Positions 34,179-42,300 of a stretch of DNA of 64,000 nucleotides are shown here, piece by piece. The number at the start of each line of letters is the position of its first letter. Within the stretch, counting starts at the first letter, position 1. Source of the DNA: Firm-04 sp045600205. GTDB taxonomy: Bacteria > Bacillota > Clostridia > Oscillospirales > Ruminococcaceae. The stretch spans positions 93,988 to 157,987 of the forward strand of contig JAZRXM010000005.1 of NCBI GenBank assembly GCA_045600205.1, given 5' to 3'. Under the pieces are notes generated by a model. That model had not been told where the DNA came from and did no database searches. It was given only the letters and a program-made list of their open reading frames with translations. Made by a program: the position numbers and the translations under genes.

Positions 34179-35903
34179 ATGAAAAAAGGCGGATTTCTAA
34201 GCATCCTGTGTGCAACGGTCCTGACTGCGGTTTCCATCGCAGTGAAAGAGCCTGGCACACAAACAGTCGTCCGTGCAGCAGACAGCGGTCCTGTCAGCTA
34301 CTACGGCGAACTGCAAACAAACGGCAGCCAGATCATCGGCGCAAAAACCAATAATCCCGTACAGGTCAAAGGCATGAGCTTCTTCTGGAGCAACTGGGGC
34401 GGTCAGTACTGGAACAGCGGCACCGTTGACCGCATGGTCGATGAGTTCAAATGCGAGATTCTGCGTTGTTCGATCGGCGTGGACGATGACGGCAACCTCT
34501 ATGACGGCGGCGATGTCGGCAAGCTGCGCTCCGTAGTGGATGCAGCCATTTCCCGCGGCGTTTACGTCATTGTGGACTGGCATTCTCACGGTGCGCATAA
34601 CAATCCGAATGCTGCCAAAAGCTTCTTCAATGACATCGCTCGCGATTACGGCCAATACGACAACGTCATCTTTGAGGTCTATAACGAGCCGACCCAGATC
34701 GACTGGTCAACGGTCAAGTCCTACGCAGAAGGCGTGATTTCCACCATTCGTCAGTATTCCGACAACCTCGTGCTGGTCGGTACGCCCACATGGTCGCAGG
34801 ATGTCCATCTCGCATCGCAGAACCAGATCAATGACCCGAATGTCGCATATGTACTGCATTTCTACGCAGGTACGCACGGCGGTGACCTTCGCGGCAACGG
34901 CGATACCGCACTGAACAGCAATGCTGCACTGTTTGTATCCGAATGGGGCACGGTCAATGCCGACGGCGATGGTTCCGTCAACTACGACCGCACCGCAGAA
35001 TGGCTTTCGTGGATGGACAGCCACAAGCTTTCGTGGTGCAACTGGGCAATCAACAATAAAGCAGAAGGTTCAAGTATTTTCGGCGGTGATGGTTCTTCGC
35101 TCACGGAAGCAGGCAACTATCTGAAGAAAATCCTGAACGAACACGCTGAAACCGCAGAGTGGCGCAATCCGCCTGCTGTGGTCACCGAACCGCCTGTCAC
35201 TACGACAACCACAGCAGTGACCGAATGGCAGGACCCCAACCAGAATCAGCAGTGGCAGCAGACCACCACAGTCACCACCGCACCGCAGGTCGAACAGGGC
35301 AACAACAGCGTGATCTCTCTGCCCAATACATTGGAAGCGGAAAATTACGCCTATATGAGCGGCATTGAACTGGAAAACTGCGAAGAAGGCGGTCAGAATG
35401 TCGGCTACATTGAGGACGGCGACTGGCTTTCCTACCGCATCAATGCAGGTCAGGGCGGTGCATATTCCGTTGAACTGCGTCTGGCATCGGAAAGCACCGG
35501 CGGTTCTTTTACCCTCGAAAGCAACGGCAATGTCCTGACAACCGTTCATGCACCCGTCACCGGCGGCTGGCAAAACTGGCAAAGCGTTACCGCAGAGGTC
35601 AACCTCCCCGCAGGCGAAACCGAACTGAAAATCAACGTACAGCAAGGCGGTTTCAATATTGATAAGCTGATTTTCAACGCAAAACAGGTGCAGTCAACAC
35701 AATGCGGCGATGTCAACAATGACGGCAAAATCACCATCAGCGATGTGGTGCTCCTGTCCCGCTATGTCAACGAGGAGCCTGTAACCCTTTCCGCAGTCGG
35801 CAGAGCAAACGCAGAATGTGACAATTCTGACGGTCTGACCTCCGGCGATGCGACCGTTTTACTGAAATACATCGCCCGTCTGATTAACAAACTGCCGGCT
35901 TAA
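34179..35903 (+). CDS. Cellulosomal GH5 endoglucanase-type enzyme with CBM6-like module and dockerin
   Basis: A 574-residue secreted enzyme. A signal peptide covers about 1-34. The GH5 domain (about 38-345) has acid/base Glu170 in IFEVYNEP, nucleophile Glu255 in FVSEWGT, and VDWHSHG and VLHFYAGTHGG active-site strands. A Thr/Pro/Gln linker follows, then a CBM6-like sandwich (about 390-500; LEAENYAYMSG and GYIEDGDWLSYRI), and a C-terminal dockerin (509-574; DVNNDGKITISDVV and the second loop in ECDNSDGLTSGDATV). Closest to GH5 endo-beta-1,4-glucanases of subfamily 2 type. The start at 34179 has AAGGAG. The dockerin is the LSRYVNEE type shared with CE8, PL11 and the cohesin-dockerin protein. 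Confidence 0.92.
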   Translation: MKKGGFLSILCATVLTAVSIAVKEPGTQTVVRAADSGPVSYYGELQTNGSQIIGAKTNNPVQVKGMSFFWSNWGGQYWNSGTVDRMVDEFKCEILRCSIGVDDDGNLYDGGDVGKLRSVVDAAISRGVYVIVDWHSHGAHNNPNAAKSFFNDIARDYGQYDNVIFEVYNEPTQIDWSTVKSYAEGVISTIRQYSDNLVLVGTPTWSQDVHLASQNQINDPNVAYVLHFYAGTHGGDLRGNGDTALNSNAALFVSEWGTVNADGDGSVNYDRTAEWLSWMDSHKLSWCNWAINNKAEGSSIFGGDGSSLTEAGNYLKKILNEHAETAEWRNPPAVVTEPPVTTTTTAVTEWQDPNQNQQWQQTTTVTTAPQVEQGNNSVISLPNTLEAENYAYMSGIELENCEEGGQNVGYIEDGDWLSYRINAGQGGAYSVELRLASESTGGSFTLESNGNVLTTVHAPVTGGWQNWQSVTAEVNLPAGETELKINVQQGGFNIDKLIFNAKQVQSTQCGDVNNDGKITISDVVLLSRYVNEEPVTLSAVGRANAECDNSDGLTSGDATVLLKYIARLINKLPA

Positions 35904-35994
35904 ATCATTGAATTGCATACTTTTCCTGTTTAAAAAGTGACAATTTCGCATAAAAACTGTCTGATTCGACTATACATCTCCCTTAAACTTGTGT

Positions 35995-36000
35995 TATAAT
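35995..36000 (+). promoter_or_regulatory. -10 box of the CE8 gene and flanking inverted motif
   Basis: TATAAT at 35995-36000 has no good -35 box at 17 bp. Imperfect inverted copies of one motif flank it: CTCCCTTAAACTTGTG before it (about 35978-35993) and CACTTTAGGGGGAA after it (36015-36028). The lack of a -35 box suggests activator dependence. Confidence 0.5.
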
Positions 36001-36014
36001 ACAGATGGCTGATT

Positions 36015-36028
36015 CACTTTAGGGGGAA
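36015..36028 (+). promoter_or_regulatory. Shared 14-bp motif, copy 1 (CE8 leader)
   Basis: CACTTTAGGGGGAA, just after the predicted transcription start of the CE8 gene; an exact second copy is at 39773-39786. Whether it acts as DNA or RNA is unknown. Confidence 0.5.
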
Positions 36029-36044
36029 ACCACACATATAGAAA

Positions 36045-36075
36045 AATGGAACGTCTGCCGTCTTCACAAGCGGCA
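36045..36075 (+). terminator. Hairpin in the CE8 leader
   Basis: CGTCTGCCG and CGGCAGACG form a perfect 9-bp stem with a 10-nt loop, followed by ATTTCATAATT. It lies between the promoter and the CE8 start, so it may be an attenuator or an mRNA-stabilising 5' stem. Confidence 0.5.
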
Positions 36076-36112
36076 GACGATTTCATAATTACAGAAAAAT
36101 GGAGGATTTGAA

Positions 36113-38065
36113 ATGCAATTCCAAAAAACCGCTGCAAAGGGTGTTGCGGCACTGATGAGCCTTGCGCTCTCCGTGACCATGATGCCCGCCGTGCCAAGGG
36201 CTGCTGCTGCGGGTACCACTCTGACCGTCGGCAAAAACGGCAATTACAAAACCGTGACCGCCGCCGTCAGTGCAGCAGCCGCGCTCAATCCAAACAGTGA
36301 GGCAAACCGCGTCACAATTGCCATTGAGCCGGGCACGTACCGTGAACAGGTACTCATCAACACGCCGTATCTCAGCTTTGTCAACAGCGACCCGTCGGGT
36401 GGCGAGGTGCTGGTCACATGGTATTACGGCATCGGCTACAAGTATTACTCCACCGCCAGCACACACTATTATAATGCAAAGGATGCCGCCGCCAAATCGG
36501 CAAAGGCAATCGCTGACCGCTGGGGTACCGCAGTCCGTATTCAAAGCAACGCAAAATACTTCCGCGCAGAAAACATCACCTTTGAAAACAGCTTCAACCG
36601 TTACGTCACCTCGGAGGAAATTGCAGACGGCGTGGAAGCTACCGGCGAAACCATTACCGTTGCCCGCAACCAATGGCTGGATGCCAAGGCAAAATCTGCC
36701 ACGGAACGTGCAGCCGCCATGTGCGTCGAAGCGGACGGCGCAGAGTTCTTCAACTGCAAATTCCTGAGCAGTCAGGATACGCTTTATACCGCATCTTCTG
36801 CATATTTCCGTTCCTGCTTCATCCAAGGCAACACCGATTACATTTTCGGCAGCGGCGATGTGGTATTTGACGAATGTGAGCTTTGCTTCGCAGGCTACAC
36901 CGATAAAGGCGTTGGCGGATACATTACCGCAGCCCGCGAACAAAATAAGGGCTACCTGTTCTGGAAATGTAATATCACACAGGCACCCAACATGAAAGCA
37001 GCTTCGGGCTACTTCGGCAGACCGTGGAAAGCAACCGCCAAGGTGCTGTTCTATCAATCCAAGCTCCAGTACGAAAGCATCATCACGGGAGTCGGTTGGA
37101 CCTCCATGAGCGGTGTAGAACCTTCACAGGCAACCTTCCGCGAGTACGGCACAAAAACTGCGTCAGGCGGAAATGTCAACACAGGCAGCCGCACCTACGG
37201 CACGGTACTGAACTCCAGCAACGCCTCCCGTGAAAGCTACCTGAACGGCTGGACACCTGTTTATTTTGGCGCAACAACGGGTCTTTACGGCAAAGGCAAC
37301 AGCGGGAACACCTCAACCATTCAGCTCAAAGCCGACCTGCTCGCAGACAAAGTCCCGACAGGCACTTATTCCAGCGATTACAAATACAGCGACAGCTTCA
37401 CGCTTCGTGCCAACAATCCTGAGGCGGTCATTACCGTAGACCAGGCAGCAAAAGCTTCCTCAGACGGCGTGGTGAGCAGCACCAACCGCATCAAAATGGG
37501 CGGAGCGGGCACAACCGATAACCGTTCCCTGCAAATCACCGCAAGAAACAAGGGCGTCCTCAAAGTATATGTAATGTCCTCAAACAGCGAAAGCACGCGC
37601 AATCTGCTGTTACTGGATGCGACAGGCAATACAATTGCCCGCGCAGATCAGGTATCAGGCACCACATTGGACAGCTACACGCTGGAAATTCCCGCCGCAG
37701 GTTACTACTACCTGACCTCCGAAAACAGCGGCATCAACATTTACGGCGTACAGCTTTATCAGGATGGCGAAGATGAAGAAATCATCGTCACAACAACGAC
37801 AACCACCACTACCACGACAACAACAACTACTACGACCACCACTACGACCACCACGGAAGCGATCATACCCAAGCTGGCAGGCGATGCCAACTGTGACGGA
37901 AAAGTCAGTGTCGCGGATGCAGTGCTGCTTTCACGGTATGTGAATGAAGAAGCGGGCATCACCCTGAATTCGGAGGCACTCGCCAATGCAAACTGCGATG
38001 ACGACCCGAATCTGACCTATAATGATGTGACCGTCATTCTTCGAATCATTGCAAGACTCGTATGA
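36113..38065 (+). CDS. Cellulosomal pectinesterase (CE8) with C-terminal module and dockerin
   Basis: A 650-residue secreted enzyme that removes methyl esters from pectin. A signal peptide covers about 1-33. The right-handed beta-helix CE8 domain (about 35-395) has QDTLY (221-225) with Asp222, DYIFG (242-246) with Asp242, the two catalytic aspartates, and FGRPWK at about 299. A carbohydrate-binding-like sandwich follows (about 430-555), then an almost pure threonine linker (about 20 residues) and a dockerin of the LSRYVNEE type. The second dockerin loop reads NCDDDPNLTYNDV, lacking the usual Gly. GGAGG precedes the ATG. Confidence 0.93.
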   Translation: MQFQKTAAKGVAALMSLALSVTMMPAVPRAAAAGTTLTVGKNGNYKTVTAAVSAAAALNPNSEANRVTIAIEPGTYREQVLINTPYLSFVNSDPSGGEVLVTWYYGIGYKYYSTASTHYYNAKDAAAKSAKAIADRWGTAVRIQSNAKYFRAENITFENSFNRYVTSEEIADGVEATGETITVARNQWLDAKAKSATERAAAMCVEADGAEFFNCKFLSSQDTLYTASSAYFRSCFIQGNTDYIFGSGDVVFDECELCFAGYTDKGVGGYITAAREQNKGYLFWKCNITQAPNMKAASGYFGRPWKATAKVLFYQSKLQYESIITGVGWTSMSGVEPSQATFREYGTKTASGGNVNTGSRTYGTVLNSSNASRESYLNGWTPVYFGATTGLYGKGNSGNTSTIQLKADLLADKVPTGTYSSDYKYSDSFTLRANNPEAVITVDQAAKASSDGVVSSTNRIKMGGAGTTDNRSLQITARNKGVLKVYVMSSNSESTRNLLLLDATGNTIARADQVSGTTLDSYTLEIPAAGYYYLTSENSGINIYGVQLYQDGEDEEIIVTTTTTTTTTTTTTTTTTTTTTTEAIIPKLAGDANCDGKVSVADAVLLSRYVNEEAGITLNSEALANANCDDDPNLTYNDVTVILRIIARLV

Positions 38066-38087
38066 TTCCCATAACCGATATAAAAAA

Positions 38088-38125
38088 CTCCCCGACTGCC
38101 ATTTCCGACAGTCGGGGAGATTTTT
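38088..38125. terminator. Bidirectional terminator between CE8 and CE4 genes
   Basis: CTCCCCGACTG and CAGTCGGGGAG form an 11-bp stem flanked by A-rich and T-rich runs, serving both converging genes. Confidence 0.9.
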
Positions 38126-38148
38126 ATACGATTTAAACTTTGAGGAGA

Positions 38149-39621
38149 TTAACGAACATAGTCGTAAACCTGACCCTTGTACATGGTCTTGCCGTTTGCT
38201 GCAAACATCTCAGAAACGGTAACACACTGCCAGCCGTTTGCTTTCAGAGTCGGGAGGAACTGCTCCATTGCAGATGCAGTGGTATCATAGTTCTCGTGGC
38301 AAAGAACAACCTTGCCGTTCAGAGAACCGTTGTTCATTGCGCTCTGCAAAGTACCGACGATCTGGTTGGTCTGTGCGCCATCCCAGTCCTTGGTATCAAT
38401 ACCGCAGTTCGGCATCGGAGTCGGGATGTTGGAAGTAACGGTCTGGTTCTGTCCCAGATAAGGCAGACGAACCAGGTAGTCCTTCTGACCGGTGATGCGG
38501 CGGAGGATCTCTGCGCACTGGTTGTACTCATTCTGGATCTGCTGTCCGCTGAGGGAAGTCAGATTGGTGTGAGTATAGGTGTGGTTTGCAACTTCGAAGC
38601 CGCGCTCATAAGCCTGCTTGATCTCGTTTTCGTTGTTGCCGTTGATCTTGTTGCCCCAGTAGAAGAAGGTAGCATGGAAGCCGTTCTTCGTCAGAGCATC
38701 ATGGATTCTGGAAGCGGTTGTGTTGCCAAGACCGATCGGACCGTCATCGAAGGAAATTGCAACCATGGGCTTCGAAGGATTGATCCAAGAAGCATCTCCG
38801 GGAGGAACCCATGCATTGCCGTTCATGTATCCGCCGCCGCCGGCAGCTGCCGGAGCCTTGGTGGTGGTGGTAGTCGTGACAGTGGTGGTGGTGGTGGTTG
38901 CAGTCAGTTCCGGATAAATGAACAGTCTGCGGAGCTGAGAAAGGTCTCTTGCATCCAGCTTGCCGTTCTTATCCATATCGGCAGATTCCAACATGACGTT
39001 AGCATCTTTGCCCTGTAAAAACTTCATGAGCTCCTGCACATCCTCTTTTGTAATGCGCTCATCCTGGTTGACGTCGCCCATACGATAGTGTGACGGAGCG
39101 GATGCGATCACGGAGTCAACGTAGAAATCACAGAGATCCTCGGTGGTTTCCACGTAGAGATACATATTGGATGCACCCGAAGGAAGCTGATATGCAGTAT
39201 TGGCAAGCGTTGTCCAGCTGCCACTTGCAACAGAATCCGTAACAATCTGAGCGTAGTTTGTTGTACCCATGCTGTCATTATACTGGAGGGACATCTGCAT
39301 GGTGACCGAACCGCCCGACACCTGCTTGACTGCGCAAGAGAAGGCATAGGTTTCACCTGCAACGAAATTGCTGCCCAATGCAACAACAGGTCCGTTCCAA
39401 GCTTCTGTACGGTTGGTAACTGCCAGTGCGTAGGAACCGTCAAACGCATCTGCATTGGTGCGCTCAACAGACTCGCTTGCACGAGCAGCAAAGTCGTCCA
39501 GACCAGTTTCAAAATCAGCAGAGATCAGGTTCTGCGCTGCAAAAACCTGACTGGAAATTACACTGGTAGCGATAATGCTGGTACAAATCACTACCGAAAA
39601 AGCTTTGCGGAAAGAAATCAT
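38149..39621 (-). CDS. Cellulosomal polysaccharide deacetylase: CBM22-like, internal dockerin, CE4
   Basis: A 490-residue secreted enzyme. A signal peptide covers about 1-28. A CBM22-like module (about 30-175) is followed by a dockerin inside the chain (182-240; GDVNQDERITKEDVQ and ADMDKNGKLDARDLS), a Thr linker (241-256) and a NodB/CE4 catalytic domain (about 285-485). The CE4 metal site shows Asp292/Asp293 in FDDGP and His347/His351 in HTYTH. Enzymes of this family deacetylate xylan or chitin-type substrates; CBM22 favours xylan. The dockerin sequence differs from the LSRYVNEE type. The leader upstream is about 290 nt long and contains a terminator. Confidence 0.92.
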   Translation of the reverse strand: MISFRKAFSVVICTSIIATSVISSQVFAAQNLISADFETGLDDFAARASESVERTNADAFDGSYALAVTNRTEAWNGPVVALGSNFVAGETYAFSCAVKQVSGGSVTMQMSLQYNDSMGTTNYAQIVTDSVASGSWTTLANTAYQLPSGASNMYLYVETTEDLCDFYVDSVIASAPSHYRMGDVNQDERITKEDVQELMKFLQGKDANVMLESADMDKNGKLDARDLSQLRRLFIYPELTATTTTTTVTTTTTTKAPAAAGGGGYMNGNAWVPPGDASWINPSKPMVAISFDDGPIGLGNTTASRIHDALTKNGFHATFFYWGNKINGNNENEIKQAYERGFEVANHTYTHTNLTSLSGQQIQNEYNQCAEILRRITGQKDYLVRLPYLGQNQTVTSNIPTPMPNCGIDTKDWDGAQTNQIVGTLQSAMNNGSLNGKVVLCHENYDTTASAMEQFLPTLKANGWQCVTVSEMFAANGKTMYKGQVYDYVR

Positions 39622-39724
39622 CTCTCAAAACCTCTTTTCATGGATTAGAAAAAAATTTAGATAAAATAAGCGGTTGTGGCAATAGCGCAAAGAAAAAACA
39701 CTTTCTTTGCGCAACTTTTGTTCT

Positions 39725-39776
39725 AAAAAAAATAGTGGAGCGTCGGGCGTGGGTGATCGCACCCAACGCATCCACT
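39725..39776 (-). terminator. Terminator inside the CE4 leader (attenuator candidate)
   Basis: In the gene direction AGTGGATGCGT ... ACGCTCCACT encloses an inner GGGTG-CACCC stem and is followed by ATTTTTTTT. It lies about 100 nt before the CE4 start and about 135 nt after the predicted transcription start, so transcripts must read through it. Confidence 0.75.
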
Positions 39777-39786
39777 TTAGGGGGAA
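39773..39786 (+). promoter_or_regulatory. Shared 14-bp motif, copy 2 (CE4 leader)
   Basis: CACTTTAGGGGGAA, identical to 36015-36028, here on the strand opposite to the gene. Its first bases overlap the terminator stem. A variant copy, CACTTTAAGGGGCG, lies at 39841-39854 in the same orientation. Confidence 0.5.
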
Positions 39787-39831
39787 CTTGGTTCATGGGG
39801 CTGTGCATTGTATGACAGCCTGACATCAATC

Positions 39832-39865
39832 TTGGCATCACACTTTAAGGGGCGTGCAATACCAA
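39832..39865 (-). ncRNA. Hairpins of the CE4 leader RNA
   Basis: TTGG/CCAA and CAC/GTG pairs form an interrupted stem with the variant motif copy in its loop; a second small stem is GGCTGT/ACAGCC at 39799-39820. Together with the terminator they make a structured leader. No known riboswitch class was recognised. Confidence 0.4.
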
Positions 39866-39917
39866 AGGGAATTTCAATCAGTTTTGAGTAGGAATGTTCC
39901 GTTCTTCCTTGTCTATG

Positions 39918-39946
39918 ATTCTAACACACTCCATCCGAATTTGCAA
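39918..39946 (-). promoter_or_regulatory. Promoter of the CE4 gene
   Basis: On the minus strand TTGCAA (39941-39946), 17 bp and TAGAAT (39918-39923). The start would be near 39911, giving a leader of about 290 nt. Confidence 0.6.
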
Positions 39947-40076
39947 ATAGGTTTCTGTTATGATGCATATAGGAAAAAACATATAGTAATCCCTGAATCA
40001 CATAATACAAAACGTATAATGGATTTAAAAATGCGTATTTACGTAAAACTTGTGAAATAGGTACAAAAATAGCAAA

Positions 40077-40109
40077 CGTGTCACATCGCAATAAATGCAA
40101 TGTGACACG
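40077..40109 (-). terminator. Terminator after the HD-domain gene
   Basis: CGTGTCACATTGC and GCGATGTGACACG (minus strand) form a 13-bp stem with one mismatch, followed by TTTGCTATTTTTG, beyond the HD gene stop at 40148. Confidence 0.75.
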
Positions 40110-40147
40110 AAAAATTCCGCAATATTTGATGATAAATACTCCCATGA

Positions 40148-40750
40148 TTATTCATTCCGAAGCAATCCGGCTTCCGTTGCACGGCGAATGATGTCACTGG
40201 CATAGTCGCCCAGCACCTGAGAGCCTTCATAGACCTTTTTCATTCTGCCTTCGGCCTGTGAGCGTTTCGTCTGGTGCTCCAACCACGAACTACCGCCGTT
40301 TCGGAAGTTTAAAGTCAGCGGCTGAATGCGGTCAAGACTTGCGGCAAACCGCGCTTCGGGCGTACTGCCTGCCTCAAATTCTTCCCAAAGCTTTCGCATA
40401 TGCGCCCCCTGTTCGGGCGGCAGCATCCCGTAAAGATGCTCTGCGGCTGCCTGCTCACGAGCGGCTTTGGTCGCATTGCCTGCCTCGTCGTAGGCGTAGG
40501 TATCCCCTGCTTCAATCTCGACCACATCATGAATCAGCACGGTTTCCAGTACCGTTTTCAGGTCAACAGGCTCCTCGGCATACTCCGCAAGCACCATTGC
40601 CATCATTGCCAGATGCCATGCGTGTTCGGCATCATTTTCCTTTCTGTTCTCGTGCAAAACGGGCGTCTGGCGGTAGATATTCTTCATTTTGTCCATTTCC
40701 ACAAGGAACTCGATCTGCTTGGAAAAACGCTCTGCATCAAATTCTTTCAT
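40148..40750 (-). CDS. HD-domain 5'-deoxynucleotidase-like protein (YfbR type)
   Basis: A 200-residue HD-domain metal hydrolase. The metal ligands are in NDAEHAWHLAMMAM and VLIHDVVEIEAGDTYAYD, with a late aspartate in ASLDRIQPL. YfbR-type enzymes remove phosphate from deoxynucleoside monophosphates and help balance the dNTP pool. Its start overlaps the stop of the SDR gene by 4 bp, so both are in one operon. Confidence 0.82.
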   Translation of the reverse strand: MKEFDAERFSKQIEFLVEMDKMKNIYRQTPVLHENRKENDAEHAWHLAMMAMVLAEYAEEPVDLKTVLETVLIHDVVEIEAGDTYAYDEAGNATKAAREQAAAEHLYGMLPPEQGAHMRKLWEEFEAGSTPEARFAASLDRIQPLTLNFRNGGSSWLEHQTKRSQAEGRMKKVYEGSQVLGDYASDIIRRATEAGLLRNE

Positions 40751-41460
40751 GTACCGAATCCTCCGTTGACGGGCAAAATCTGCCCCGTAATAAAGCTTGC
40801 CTGCTCCGATGCCAAAAACGACACGGCTGCTGCAATTTCCTCAGGACTGCCGATCCGTCCGAGCGGGGTTTCATCGGCAAGTTCCGCCATGGTATCCGCA
40901 CCGTGCATCGCATTCATCGGGGTATCAATGACACCCGGAGATACACAGTTGACACGGATCCCCGAAAGCCCGACCTCCTTGGCAAGCGCTTTCGTAAAGC
41001 CGATGACTGCCGCCTTCGATGCACTGTAATGGACCTCGCAGGCAGCACCCACCTCGCCCCAGATGGACGAAACCGTGATGATATTTCCGCTGTGCCGCCG
41101 CAGCATTCCGGGCAGTACCCGCTTTGCAGTATGCATCACGCCGCCCACATTGACCGCAAACAGCCGCATGGCTTCTTCATCGGAAATGTCCTGATACAGT
41201 CCCGTGACCGATACACCCGCGTTGCAAACCAGCAAATCGACACTGCCAAGCTGCTGCTGCACAGCATCCGTCATGCGGTCGATCTGTGCAAAATCGGCAA
41301 GATCTGCGCCAAACGCCATGCCTTCCAATTCTGCCGCCAGATGTTCCGCAGCTTGTTTTCCATTATGATAGTGCAGCGCAACCGTGTAGCCATCCGCGTG
41401 CAGACGGCGGGCAATTGCCGCCCCGATTCCGCCTGACGCACCGGTAATCAGTGCAACCAT
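40747..41460 (-). CDS. Short-chain dehydrogenase/reductase (FabG-like)
   Basis: A 237-residue SDR. The NAD(P) motif is TGASGGIGAAIA (7-18), NAG is in LVCNAGVS, and the catalytic Ser-Tyr-Lys appear in VSSIWGEVG and YSASKAAVIG, with the SPGVIDTPM loop. It resembles 3-oxoacyl-ACP reductases, including the YmfI group, but many SDRs have other substrates. It overlaps the HD-domain gene (ATGA). No other fatty acid synthesis gene is near. Confidence 0.85.
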   Translation of the reverse strand: MVALITGASGGIGAAIARRLHADGYTVALHYHNGKQAAEHLAAELEGMAFGADLADFAQIDRMTDAVQQQLGSVDLLVCNAGVSVTGLYQDISDEEAMRLFAVNVGGVMHTAKRVLPGMLRRHSGNIITVSSIWGEVGAACEVHYSASKAAVIGFTKALAKEVGLSGIRVNCVSPGVIDTPMNAMHGADTMAELADETPLGRIGSPEEIAAAVSFLASEQASFITGQILPVNGGFGT

Positions 41461-41493
41461 ACGCTCCCTCTTTTCTCAATTTACGATTGATAC

Positions 41494-41522
41494 TTGCTTT
41501 TTTCCGCAGACTGTGCTATGAT
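41494..41522 (+). promoter_or_regulatory. Promoter of the DUF896 gene
   Basis: TTGCTT (41494-41499), 17 bp and TATGAT (41517-41522). Confidence 0.55.
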
Positions 41523-41560
41523 ATAACATAATGAATATAACAGCCGAAAGGACGATTTTC

Positions 41561-41770
41561 ATGGATAAACTGATTGAACGCATCAACGAACTTGCACGCA
41601 AATCCAAGGCGGAGGGGCTGACAGATGCCGAAAAAGCCGAACAGGCAGAACTTCGGGAACAATACCGCGCTTTGTTCCGTGCCAATCTGGTGGGAACACT
41701 GGAAAGCACGGTGATCGTCAACGAAAAGGGCGATGTCATCCGCCGTGTCAAAGATGCGGTGAAAAAATAA
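41561..41770 (+). CDS. DUF896 (YnzC-like) small protein
   Basis: A 69-residue helical protein with the family pattern MDKLIERINELARKSK, GLTDAEKAEQAELREQYRALFRANL (read in parts) and a C-terminal VKDAVKK. In B. subtilis the homologue YnzC is linked to the SOS operon, but its function is not known. The start at 41561 has AAAGGA upstream; the earlier ATG at 41531 lies next to the -10 box. Confidence 0.88.
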   Translation: MDKLIERINELARKSKAEGLTDAEKAEQAELREQYRALFRANLVGTLESTVIVNEKGDVIRRVKDAVKK

Positions 41771-41795
41771 GCAAATGCGAAAAAGCAAATGAATG

Positions 41796-41831
41796 AACAG
41801 GTGAACGCCGCTTGACGTTCACCTGTTTTTT
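41796..41831. terminator. Bidirectional terminator between DUF896 and the acidic membrane protein gene
   Basis: AACAGGTGAACG and CGTTCACCTGTT form a 12-bp stem with an 8-nt loop followed by TTTT on the plus strand; an A-rich flank serves the converging gene. Confidence 0.8.
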
Positions 41832-41836
41832 GTTTA

Positions 41837-42274
41837 TTACTCTTCGTTGTCGGTAAACAGCTTTTTGCCGAACATCACAAAGAAAATCAACGCTGCACCT
41901 GCAACGATCGCTGCAATGGAAAGTACGATACGCAGCGTGTTTTTCGAAGATTTTTGGTTTGCCGCACGATCCTCGGGCGTTGCCGCCATGACCTCTGCTG
42001 CCAGATTTGCAAGTTCCTCGTCCACATCTGCGGCTTGATCTGCATCTGCGGTGTCCGCCAGATCGTCATCCGCCATGACTGCCGCCGCAAAATCAGCCAG
42101 TTCCTCCGTAGCATCTGCTGCCATTGCAGCTGCCAAATCCTGCGCATCCGCAACGATTTCCGTTGTTGCAACTGCATCGGGTGCGAGCGGTTCTGCAAAA
42201 GCTGCCACGGATACTGACAACGCACAAATCGCACATACAGCGATTGCGCTCAATCTGCAAACTGCTTTTTTCAT
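41837..42274 (-). CDS. Secreted or surface-anchored Ala/Asp-rich protein with C-terminal membrane segment
   Basis: A 145-residue protein. A signal peptide covers about 1-27 (ending SVAAFAEP). A low-complexity Ala/Asp/Glu stretch follows (about 28-105) with no Cys or aromatic residues. One transmembrane segment lies at about 116-136, with a short charged tail. This fits a membrane-anchored, unfolded acidic segment outside the cell. The start at 42274 is set by GGAGG. It lies 26 bp after prfC in the same direction. No family was recognised. Confidence 0.65.
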   Translation of the reverse strand: MKKAVCRLSAIAVCAICALSVSVAAFAEPLAPDAVATTEIVADAQDLAAAMAADATEELADFAAAVMADDDLADTADADQAADVDEELANLAAEVMAATPEDRAANQKSSKNTLRIVLSIAAIVAGAALIFFVMFGKKLFTDNEE

Positions 42275-42300
42275 TTTATTTGCCTCCATGATATCTTTGT

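Larger units (their letters stand above)
39622..40147. other. 526-bp intergenic region with the structured CE4 leader
   Basis: Holds the CE4 promoter (39918-39946), a long leader with three hairpins and a terminator, two motif copies, and the terminator of the converging HD/SDR genes (40077-40109). An open frame at 39854-40060 was considered and not called. Confidence 0.7.

Noticed and set aside
39854..40060. A 68-codon open frame on the plus strand
   Set aside because: It begins in the CE4 leader region, has no ribosome binding site and its product shows no recognisable features; the stretch is AT-rich intergenic sequence.
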